Position numbers and translations under genes: made by a program. Shown here piece by piece: positions 7,930 to 14,180 of a stretch of 28,502 nucleotides of DNA. This DNA comes from Flavobacteriales bacterium (lineage in GTDB: Bacteria; Bacteroidota; Bacteroidia; Flavobacteriales; PHOS-HE28). Location of the stretch: the NCBI GenBank assembly GCA_008016945.1, contig SSGN01000190.1, positions 1-28,502 of the forward strand. Direction: 5' to 3'. Each line of letters starts with the position of its first letter. Position 1 is the stretch's first letter. Under the pieces are notes generated by a model, which saw only the letters and a list, made by a program, of their open reading frames with translations, did no database searches and was not told where the DNA came from.

Positions 7930-8580
7930 TCAGCCGTGGATGTACAGCAGGGCGCCTTCGGCCAACAACTCGAGCATGCGGGGCATGTCCGCACGGCTCA
8001 CGGCCGGGCACCCCCAGCTACGGCCCAGGCGCCCGTGTTCCTTGACGAACGATTCGCTCACGTAATCGGCACCGTGCATGATCACCTCCCGTTTCAAGGC
8101 TTGGCAGTTCGTGCCACGCTCCAAGCCATGCAGCAGCAGCGCTGCACCGTGTTTCGGGCTCACGATCTCCGCCCCCACCCGGTAAAGCCCCAAACTGGTC
8201 TGGTGCGATCCCTCCCGGTTGCTGAAATGCGTGGCCATCAGTTCGCCGCTGCCCTGCCCGTGCGCCACGTACGTGCGCAGCACGAGCACCTGTCGTTCCA
8301 GGTCGATCACATACAGCCGCTTCGCGGTACTGGGTTGCGTCATGTCCGCGATGGCGACCACCCGGCTGCTGATGCCTTTGCGTTCCATACGCTCGTAACA
8401 CGCCGCGAAGACGTCCTCCTTCAATTCGCCATCGAGGCACAAGGCCTCGAACAGCGCATTGGCACCATGGGCCGCGGTCGGCGCAGGGGCTGCCTCCACG
8501 GTCGGGGCGGTGGCTTCGCTCGCGTTTCCTGGCCAGAGCCAGGTGAAGAGCAATGCCACGAGCATGGGCATCTGTATCAT
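7930..8580 (-). CDS. Murein L,D-transpeptidase catalytic-domain protein (YkuD_2 family)
   Basis: The product has 216 residues. The N-terminus (MIQMPMLVALLFTWLWPGNA) is a likely signal sequence; nearby in-frame ATGs at codons 4 and 6 are alternative starts. An Ala/Pro-rich linker precedes the domain. Signature elements are KRLYVIDLERQVLVLRTYVAHG, HFSNREGSHQTSLGLYRVG, LLLHGLERGTNCQALKREV, IMHGADYVS and RSWGCPAVS, with the catalytic Cys near 191 and His in the MHGADYVS block. This is the compact YkuD_2 family common in Bacteroidota, thought to act on periplasmic peptidoglycan. It precedes the YcbB-like gene in the same orientation. Confidence 0.88.
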   Translation of the reverse strand: MIQMPMLVALLFTWLWPGNASEATAPTVEAAPAPTAAHGANALFEALCLDGELKEDVFAACYERMERKGISSRVVAIADMTQPSTAKRLYVIDLERQVLVLRTYVAHGQGSGELMATHFSNREGSHQTSLGLYRVGAEIVSPKHGAALLLHGLERGTNCQALKREVIMHGADYVSESFVKEHGRLGRSWGCPAVSRADMPRMLELLAEGALLYIHG

Positions 8581-8604
8581 TCGATCCTACAGGTTCTTCC
8601 CCTG

Positions 8605-8640
8605 CCGTACCATCGTGCGAGGTTCCAGTTCGCGGTACGG
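8605..8640. repeat. 7-bp inverted repeat in a divergent intergenic region
   Basis: CCGTACC (8605-8611) and GGTACGG (8634-8640) are perfect inverted copies with 22 nt between them. They lie in the 219-bp region between the divergent L,D-transpeptidase gene and the repeat-protein gene, about 25 nt upstream of the former. It may be an operator or an mRNA hairpin; nothing more can be said. Confidence 0.35.
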
Positions 8641-8799
8641 CCAAGGGGCGGTGAAACTATACGCATGCGGTACACGACGGTCTCTTACGGGTGTTAATTG
8701 CTGCAAGTTTCCAGACGGATACGGGTGATGTGTCGACGAACCCGATTTGTGCTTCGTCGATTTCCGGGAAGCCGTAGCTTCGATGGAACTACCACCACC

Positions 8800-10173
8800 A
8801 TGTTGCTCCGTTCGTCCATCCTGGGATCGCTGCTTACGGTCGGTCCCATTCACGCCCAATCCTACGACTGGGGCTGGGGCCCGCCGATCAGTGTCACCCA
8901 GAACGGAGGCACGATCACCTGTACGGTGCTCGATCCGCTCACGGACCAGATCCGCACAACGAACTTCAGCAGCGTGGCCAGTTGGACACACGATGATGGC
9001 GTGGTGGCCACCGTGTCGCCCACGGGCACCGTGCGGGCCGTGGTGTACGATATCGACCTGGCCATGTTCCGCGAGTCGTTGTTGTCAACGAATTCGGGGA
9101 ACACGTGCATCAACAGCGATGGCGTGGTGGCGTGGGTGTCCGAGGCGGGGACCGTGGGTGTGGCGCAGTACGATCCGGCCCGGCAACAGTGGCGGCAGGA
9201 TCAGGTGAGCGCGAACAGCGGGAACCAGATCCAGAACCGCGATGGGGTGGTCTCCTGGGTCTCCGATGCGGGTACGGTTGGGGCGGCGGTGTATGATCCT
9301 GGGCCCGGCCTGTGGCGCAGTGCACAACTCAGCGCCAACAGCGGTAACGTGGTCTTGAACCGCGATGGCATCGTGGCATGGGTGTCCGCCGCAGGTACGG
9401 TGGGCGCGGCCATCTACGACCCATCGCTCGATGCCTGGCGCAGTGCTCAGTTGAGCGCCAATGCGGGGAACGTGCCCGCGATCGGACAGGGTGTGGTGGC
9501 GTGGAAGTCGGCGGCGGGCACGCTCGGTGCGGCGGCATACGACTGGAACATCAACGATTGGCGTTCCGAACAACTCAGTTCCTCCGTGTCGAACACCATG
9601 CCCACCATCGTGGATGGCACGGTACATTGGTCCAACAGCAGTGGTACGCATCGATACGGGTTCAACGCATCGGGCCAGTGGCAGAACAACGTGGGAACGG
9701 CCGTGCGTTGCGAATACCATGCGGAGGCCGTCGGTTCCGGCATGCCGCACATCGCCTACCTGTGGTGCCTCTCGATCGGTGCATCCTCCTACGCGCACGC
9801 TTGTGGCGATGGACACACCATCACCCGACGGTGGGGGTGGAAGCGTTACGCGAACAGCGGCGTGTATCAGCTGCAGCTCACCGCGTACAGCGCCAATGCC
9901 AGCAGCACCTGCGATGGTGTGTTGAACTTCGTCGGTACCGGCGTTGATGGAACGGTTCCCGAACAGCCGACCATCACGTGGGCTGGAGACCGTCTCCACA
10001 TCGCAGCACCGTTGCCCCTCGGAACCGTGGAAGTGATGGATGTGGGCGGCCGTTTGCTCGCCACCTCACGCACGAACGCGATGGTCGTGGATGTTCAGGC
10101 TCCGCTGAATGAAGGCATCTATCTGGTGCGGTGCGGCGGCTGGACCGTGCAACGGATCGTTGTGGTGCGCTAA
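8800..10173 (+). CDS. T9SS-exported protein with tandem 41-residue repeats
   Basis: The product has 457 residues. I chose the ATG at 8800 because MLLRSSILGSLLTVGPIHAQ is a clean signal peptide (cleavage after A19), while upstream in-frame residues are Arg-rich and not signal-like. Residues 58-262 hold five consecutive 41-residue units of the form SGN-x4-RDGVVAWVS-x-AGTVGAA-x-YDP-x4-WRSAQLSAN, and a degenerate sixth follows. Each unit would make a few beta strands, so a propeller or solenoid is plausible. The C-terminus (GIYLVRCGGWTVQRIVVVR, preceded by VEVMDVGGRLLATS) is a T9SS type A sorting domain, so the protein should cross the outer membrane and be surface-attached or secreted. I do not recognise the repeat family. 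A TAGCTTCG box (8775-8782) may be its -7 element. The stop overlaps the convergent gene by 4 nt. Confidence 0.8.
   Translation: MLLRSSILGSLLTVGPIHAQSYDWGWGPPISVTQNGGTITCTVLDPLTDQIRTTNFSSVASWTHDDGVVATVSPTGTVRAVVYDIDLAMFRESLLSTNSGNTCINSDGVVAWVSEAGTVGVAQYDPARQQWRQDQVSANSGNQIQNRDGVVSWVSDAGTVGAAVYDPGPGLWRSAQLSANSGNVVLNRDGIVAWVSAAGTVGAAIYDPSLDAWRSAQLSANAGNVPAIGQGVVAWKSAAGTLGAAAYDWNINDWRSEQLSSSVSNTMPTIVDGTVHWSNSSGTHRYGFNASGQWQNNVGTAVRCEYHAEAVGSGMPHIAYLWCLSIGASSYAHACGDGHTITRRWGWKRYANSGVYQLQLTAYSANASSTCDGVLNFVGTGVDGTVPEQPTITWAGDRLHIAAPLPLGTVEVMDVGGRLLATSRTNAMVVDVQAPLNEGIYLVRCGGWTVQRIVVVR
8971..9585 (+). repeat. Five tandem 123-bp coding repeats
   Basis: Units begin at 8971, 9094, 9217, 9340 and 9463, each exactly 123 bp (41 codons) with no insertion or deletion. 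The second to fourth copies are most alike; the first and fifth have drifted. The constant length and in-frame boundaries point to duplication of a structural module. Confidence 0.8.
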
Positions 10174-10688
10174 GGATAGGTCTCCCGCCGTACCACGTTC
10201 CCTTTCTCATCCCACTCCGTCCATTGGCCGGTCTTCCTCGGTGTGCCATCGGCGTTGAAGCCATCCAGCGTGCCTTTGACGCGGATGTTGCCGTTGGGGA
10301 AGAACTCGTGATAGGCGCCGTTGGGGATGTCCATCATTCGTGTTGTCACGACTCCGATGGTATCCCTCGAACCGAAGTCCCGCCGCCAACCCACCTCCTG
10401 GGTGTCGATGTTCTGGAGAATATCGATCCGGCGGTAGAGCGCGCCGTCCAAGTAGAATTCGTATCGGGCGAAGGGATAGGTCTGCACCCCGAGCACCAGT
10501 TCGCCGGTGGTGGCATCCTCCGTGTACACGCTGTCGATCCGCAGGCTGTCCGTGCAATGGCCGTAGAGCTGCGGCTCCTGCTCGGCATAGTGGCTCATGG
10601 CATCCTCAGGTGTGGACGCGAACAGAATGTCCTGTGCGTGGAGACACGGGGACACCAACAGACCGATGATGAAGAGGAGGATGTGCAT
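10170..10688 (-). CDS. Exported protein with MORN-like C-terminal repeats
   Basis: The product has 172 residues. MHILLFIIGLLVSPCLHAQ is a signal peptide (cleavage likely after A18). The C-terminal third reads GAYHEFFPNGNIRVKGTLDG and GQWTEWDEKGNVVRRETYP, which matches the MORN_2-type repeat (x-FF-NGNI-x-G ... GKWTEYDEKG-x-V) common in Bacteroidota proteins sometimes labelled YwqK-family antitoxins. No toxin partner is visible, so that label should not be taken as function. The start lies 4 nt after the GT4 stop on the same strand, so it is probably the last gene of that operon. The stop overlaps the convergent repeat-protein gene by 4 nt. Confidence 0.7.
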   Translation of the reverse strand: MHILLFIIGLLVSPCLHAQDILFASTPEDAMSHYAEQEPQLYGHCTDSLRIDSVYTEDATTGELVLGVQTYPFARYEFYLDGALYRRIDILQNIDTQEVGWRRDFGSRDTIGVVTTRMMDIPNGAYHEFFPNGNIRVKGTLDGFNADGTPRKTGQWTEWDEKGNVVRRETYP

Positions 10689-10692
10689 GGGC

Positions 10693-11976
10693 TTAGCCGT
10701 TCAGTACGGCTTTCGCATAATTCGCCCAGCTCATGGTCTTCGTGGCCTCCATCACGTTCTCACGCGGGATGGGCTGTTCGATGCTCGCGTTCATCACCCG
10801 CACCATGTCGGCGATGTCCTTGGGTGTGGCCATGTAGCCGTTGAAGCCATCGGTGATGGTCTCGGGGAAATGCCCCACGCGCGTGGCCACTGCGGGTAAC
10901 TTGAAGTTGTAGCTCAGGCTTTCCACCCCGCTGGGCGTGGCCGTCTCATAGAAGAGCACGATCGTGTCCGCAGCCTGGAAGTAAGGTGGTACCTCCTCGT
11001 TCGGGATGAACCGGTCCACCACCAAGGTGCGATCGCGGAGGCCGAGGGTGTCCACCAAGGCCAGGGGATCGTAGTTCCGCTCGTCATCGGCTTTCTTCAA
11101 GAAGAGCTTCTTCACCGTACCGAAGACCGCGTTCTTCAGCTTGGTGCTCAATTTGCTCTGGTCCACCGTCTGCCAGAAACGCTCGCCCACGATCATCAGG
11201 CTCACGTCGTGGCGCTGCTTGGCGAGTTCCGCAAAGGCCTCGATGCAATAGTGCAGTCCCTTGTACTTGCGGATGAAGCCGAAGAATAGGAACACATGCT
11301 TCCGCAGGCCGTGCTGTGCCTTCCATGCTTCTTTGTCGAACGAGGGGTCCGGCTTGAAGAGGGAATAGATCGGATGGTAGAGTTTGAGGATGGATCGCCG
11401 GAAAGGCCCCGGCTCCGTTCGTGCTCGTGACCCGTCCAACGTGAGGTGGAATTCCTCCCCTGCGAAAAGTGCCTTCAATTCCTCCGCCGTCTTGTAGGCA
11501 TGTACGATGAAGCCATGCCCGTGGCGTAGGGCCATCCGCGTGAGCCGGGCGTCCAGCGAGCTCTGCTCCTTGGCGGCGACGAAGTGCAGGTCGAAGAGGA
11601 TCTCGGCCTTCGTGTGCTTGCGCAGGTGCTTGGCGATGGCGTTCAGCGGGATGCCCTGGGTGGGGTTGTACCACTGGATGATCACCTTGTCGGGCTTCAG
11701 TGCGGCGATGGCTTTCGCGGTCTTCCACCAGGTGCGCGGATCGTTCCAGTTGGTGTGGTAGTGTACCGGGATGTCGTAGCCCTCCAGGAAACTGCTACGG
11801 CTGGCCTTGTCCACGAACTCGCGCGGGATGATCGCGGGATACTGCTGCGTCCAGCTCACGATCGTCACCTGTGCGCCTTCGTCCTTCAGCGCACGGGCCA
11901 ATGCGGTGTTGTACTGCGCGATGCCGCCCTTGAACTTGGGGCCCGGGCCGAAGCAGATGATACGCTGTGTACTCAT
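10693..11976 (-). CDS. Family 4 glycosyltransferase (GT-B fold)
   Basis: The product has 427 residues. The N-terminus shows the GT-B opening strand and glycine loop (RIICFGPGPKFKGGIAQYNTALARAL), with the acceptor-side half continuing to about residue 220. The donor-side half has HVFLFFGFIRKYKGLHYCIEAFAEL, VSLMIVGE, RDRTLVVDRFIPNEEVPPYFQAAD, and ATPSGVESLSYNFKLPAVATRVGHFPE. This last block corresponds to the E-x7-E region of retaining GT4 enzymes. It should transfer a sugar from a nucleotide donor to a glycan or lipid in the cytoplasm; specificity is not readable. It lies downstream of an NAD-dependent epimerase on the same strand, with a GxxExxY gene cassette between them, and upstream of the MORN-like gene. 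Confidence 0.88.
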   Translation of the reverse strand: MSTQRIICFGPGPKFKGGIAQYNTALARALKDEGAQVTIVSWTQQYPAIIPREFVDKASRSSFLEGYDIPVHYHTNWNDPRTWWKTAKAIAALKPDKVIIQWYNPTQGIPLNAIAKHLRKHTKAEILFDLHFVAAKEQSSLDARLTRMALRHGHGFIVHAYKTAEELKALFAGEEFHLTLDGSRARTEPGPFRRSILKLYHPIYSLFKPDPSFDKEAWKAQHGLRKHVFLFFGFIRKYKGLHYCIEAFAELAKQRHDVSLMIVGERFWQTVDQSKLSTKLKNAVFGTVKKLFLKKADDERNYDPLALVDTLGLRDRTLVVDRFIPNEEVPPYFQAADTIVLFYETATPSGVESLSYNFKLPAVATRVGHFPETITDGFNGYMATPKDIADMVRVMNASIEQPIPRENVMEATKTMSWANYAKAVLNG

Positions 11977-11990
11977 TGCGAATACAGGTT

Positions 11991-12013
11991 AACCGCGACG
12001 ACGCGACGACGCG
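11991..12013 (+). repeat. Left inverted repeat of the GxxExxY cassette
   Basis: The segment is AACC followed by two copies of the octamer GCGACGAC and GCG. A third near-copy (GCGACGAA) continues to 12018. It matches the reverse complement of 12460-12482 at 20 of 23 positions. It starts 14 bp upstream of the GT4 start codon. Confidence 0.7.
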
Positions 12014-12058
12014 ACGAAGAGGGAATAGCGACCATTGAACATCTGCATAGAGATAGGG

Positions 12059-12445
12059 CTACAGGTTGTTGACCACGCGTTTCATTCCCTGTTTCAGTAG
12101 CGGGCTGTTGAAGTTGATCACACGGCCTAGTTTGTTGCCCGTCAGCTTCAGATAGGTCAGCATTTGCGCGAGATGGATCGGATGGAGCTCGCTCACAGCT
12201 TTGTTCTCGATGATGAGCTTGCGCTCCACCCAGATATCAAGTCGATAGCCGACATCGAGTTTCACTTCGCGGTATACCAACGGCAGCGCGACCTGTGTTT
12301 CAATGCTCAGCCCCATGTGGAGCAGTTCATGGGCCAGACAAGCTTCGTACGCACTTTCCAGCAGTCCCGGTCCAAAGTGCCGATGGACTCGGAACGCTGC
12401 CTCGATCACTTGGTCATCCAGTTCGTTCTCCCGCATCTGCTCCAT
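12059..12445 (-). CDS. GxxExxY family protein (PD-(D/E)XK nuclease-like)
   Basis: The product has 128 residues from the ATG at 12445 (a second ATG 3 codons in is possible). The defining motif lies in GPGLLESAYEACLAHEL: Gly27, Glu30 and Tyr33. A PD-(D/E)XK-like core follows: VGYRLDIWVERKLIIENKAV (Asp, then E-x-K), then HLAQMLTYLKLTGNKLGRVINF, a typical family ending. The catalytic-type residues are intact, but the biological role of the family is not established. It is enclosed by inverted GCGACGAC-type repeats between two sugar-metabolism genes, a position that suggests acquisition as a cassette. Confidence 0.88.
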   Translation of the reverse strand: MEQMRENELDDQVIEAAFRVHRHFGPGLLESAYEACLAHELLHMGLSIETQVALPLVYREVKLDVGYRLDIWVERKLIIENKAVSELHPIHLAQMLTYLKLTGNKLGRVINFNSPLLKQGMKRVVNNL

Positions 12446-12459
12446 GGACTAATGAACGT

Positions 12460-12482
12460 GGCGTCGTTGCGTCGTCGCAGTT
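12460..12482 (-). repeat. Right inverted repeat of the GxxExxY cassette
   Basis: Read on the minus strand it starts AACT and continues with GCGACGAC, GCAACGAC and GCC. It is the inverted counterpart of 11991-12013 with three mismatches. Its outer base is the last base of the epimerase stop codon. Confidence 0.7.
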
Positions 12483-13516
12483 CAAATCCTCTTCAACGCC
12501 GCCTCATAGACCCTGCGCATCCCTTCTTCAATGGAGATCTTCGCCTTCCAGCCGAGGTTCTGCTCCACCCACGTCATGTCGCAGTAGCGGCTGTGGACAC
12601 CCACGGGTTTGTCGAGCAGTGGCTTGATGGTGGGCTTGTACCCCGCGAAGCCGGTGAAGACCTCGATCAGTTCCAGGAAGCTGGTGAGCCTGCCCATGCC
12701 GATGTTGATGGCGCGGCCATCGCCGATCTTGTCCATGGCCAGAAGGGTGAGGTCCAGCACGTCGTCGATGTGGACGAAATCGCGGCCCTGTTTGCCGGTG
12801 CCCCACACCTCGAAGGGGTTTTCCTTTTTTGCGGCACGCGCTGCGATGGCGGGCACGGGATAGCTCAGGTCCTGGTCTTCGCCATAGCCACTGAAGGGAC
12901 GGATGCAGGTGACATGCACGCCGTAATGGCTGGCGGCGATCTTCGCTAGGAACTCGCCGGTGAGCTTGCTCCAGCCATAGGTCATGTCGGGCTCTCCCAT
13001 CTTCTTGAAGTCGATGTCACTTTCCTTCAGCTTGAGCGTGTTACTCTCGGTCTGTAGGTCGATGGGGTATGCGGCACTGCTGCTGGGGTACAGGAAGCGG
13101 CAGGGTTTGTTGCGGCACACGTAGAGGAACATCTCGGCATCGATGCTCAGGTCCTGCGCCACCAGCATGGGGTCGCCGTCGATCTTGCTGCGCCCCCCCA
13201 CGATGGCCGCGAAGTGGAAGATGTCGTCGAACTGGACGAGGTTCTGGCCGTACGCCTTGCGGAACCATTCAGGGTCCTTGTTCAGTTCGCGCAACACGTC
13301 GCGCAGGTCGGCTTGCAGGAAGATCAGGCGCTCGTCCTCGCCGTAGATCCGCAGGTTCTTGTGCTCGAAGCGCAGCCGCTGCCCCAGCCACGTATCGGGG
13401 TGGGTGCCTACGCTGAGGTCGTCGATGAAGAGGACGCGGTCGCCTTGCGCATCGAGCCGCTTGACCATGTTGCGGCCCACGAAGCCGCATCCGCCGGTTA
13501 CGAGGTGTGTTCTCAC
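12482..13516 (-). CDS. NAD-dependent epimerase/dehydratase (extended SDR, nucleotide-sugar)
   Basis: The product has 344 residues. I chose the GTG at 13516 because it starts right at the Rossmann strand (MRTHLVTGGCGFVG); the upstream in-frame extension to 13558 is short and unconserved-looking. GxxGxxG lies at residues 8-14, the acid loop FIDDLSVG at 30-37, the catalytic region YPSSSAAYP at 143-151 and Tyr180/Lys184 in MTYGWSKLTGE. The C-terminal part has VWGTGKQGRDFVHIDDV and AINIGMGRLTSFLEL, typical of nucleotide-sugar binding enzymes of this class. The exact reaction (4-epimerase, 3,5-epimerase or dehydratase) is not readable. It likely supplies a donor sugar for the GT4 encoded downstream on the same strand. 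Confidence 0.88.
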   Translation of the reverse strand: MRTHLVTGGCGFVGRNMVKRLDAQGDRVLFIDDLSVGTHPDTWLGQRLRFEHKNLRIYGEDERLIFLQADLRDVLRELNKDPEWFRKAYGQNLVQFDDIFHFAAIVGGRSKIDGDPMLVAQDLSIDAEMFLYVCRNKPCRFLYPSSSAAYPIDLQTESNTLKLKESDIDFKKMGEPDMTYGWSKLTGEFLAKIAASHYGVHVTCIRPFSGYGEDQDLSYPVPAIAARAAKKENPFEVWGTGKQGRDFVHIDDVLDLTLLAMDKIGDGRAINIGMGRLTSFLELIEVFTGFAGYKPTIKPLLDKPVGVHSRYCDMTWVEQNLGWKAKISIEEGMRRVYEAALKRI

Positions 13517-13520
13517 GTGG

Positions 13521-13528
13521 CAAAGATG
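13521..13528 (-). promoter_or_regulatory. Possible -7 box (CATCTTTG) of the epimerase gene
   Basis: On the minus strand the octamer matches TAnnTTTG with one mismatch and ends 4 nt before the GTG start at 13516. No convincing -33 element was found. Confidence 0.3.
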
Positions 13529-13589
13529 GGGGAGGAAGTGGACTGCGCCAGTGTCCACCGGTCAATGGCGAACTCCTGGTCGCCGTCGA

Positions 13590-14012
13590 TCACGGGTCGA
13601 TGAACCGGGCCCGCAGTTCCGGCGTCGGCAGCATGCAGCTTTCCCTCCGCCCGAACCACGCGTAGCGGTTGCGGGCCACCCAACGGTAAACGGCATCGCG
13701 CAAGAAGGGCGGTACGATGATGAAGCCGTACAACAGGCCCCACGGGCCACCGAGGTCCTTCAGGATGTGGAGCACGGCGGTGGAGCGCTCCAGCACCTTC
13801 CCGTTGCGCACGTACAGCACGGTGCCCAGGTCCAGCGGACGAACGGGTTGGCCAGCCACGAGTTGTTGCGCCGCCGGGCTTTGTAGCGCGCCGAACCTGA
13901 ATCGGGCCTTGGGGTCGCGTACGATGACCCATTGCACGAAGCCGTTGCACAGGTTGCATACGCCGTCGAAGAGGATGGTGCCAGCGTTGGTCGGAGCCTG
14001 GTTCTCGGGCAT
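13590..14012 (-). CDS. DCC-family thiol-disulfide oxidoreductase
   Basis: The product has 140 residues. The N-terminal strand leads into LFDGVCNLCNGFVQWVI, with Asp16 and the Cys19-x-x-Cys22 pair that names the DCC family (PF04134, DUF393). RFRFGALQSPAAQQL, TVLYVRNGKVLERSTAVLHIL and the closing RNRYAWFGRRESCMLP are further family hallmarks. It has a thioredoxin-like fold and is expected to be cytoplasmic or membrane-associated; the substrate is unknown. It precedes the epimerase by 73 nt on the same strand. Confidence 0.88.
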   Translation of the reverse strand: MPENQAPTNAGTILFDGVCNLCNGFVQWVIVRDPKARFRFGALQSPAAQQLVAGQPVRPLDLGTVLYVRNGKVLERSTAVLHILKDLGGPWGLLYGFIIVPPFLRDAVYRWVARNRYAWFGRRESCMLPTPELRARFIDP

Positions 14013-14133
14013 GGCAGCGATGCGGTGTAGGATCGTGGCGGGTCCGGTCGGGTGCGCTGGTCTTCTTGCACCGCACCGATCGATGGCGATGAAGGTAGGG
14101 GCTTCGGTTCCGGCTCGCGGCTACCGGAATGTA

Positions 14134-14159
14134 GAACGGCGACCCCATGGCCGCCGTTC
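14134..14159 (-). terminator. Strong hairpin downstream of the S46 peptidase gene
   Basis: Two 11-nt arms (14134-14144 and 14149-14159) pair around a 4-nt loop; on the minus-strand RNA all 11 positions pair, one as G-U, while the plus-strand RNA would have an A-C mismatch. It begins 21 nt after the peptidase stop. No T-tract follows, so it may be a terminator or a 3'-end stabiliser. Confidence 0.5.
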
Positions 14160-14180
14160 CCTTTCAAGTGCGTTCCGGTC

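Larger units (their letters stand above)
11991..12482. mobile_element. Candidate non-autonomous mobile cassette carrying a GxxExxY gene
   Basis: A 492-bp unit bounded by imperfect 23-bp inverted repeats fills the space between the epimerase stop and the GT4 start almost exactly. It carries one small gene and no transposase. No target-site duplication is obvious next to the repeats. The idea that it moves as a unit is an inference from the repeat symmetry and from its position within an otherwise tight sugar gene group. Confidence 0.4.

Noticed and set aside
10170..10688. MORN-like gene as the antitoxin of a toxin-antitoxin pair
   Set aside because: It has a signal peptide and no small toxin gene is next to it; the label comes only from the name of a related family.
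11995..12018. Short direct repeats as a possible CRISPR array
   Set aside because: The octamers are contiguous without spacers and no cas gene is present; the inverted counterpart at 12463-12478 explains them better as cassette ends.
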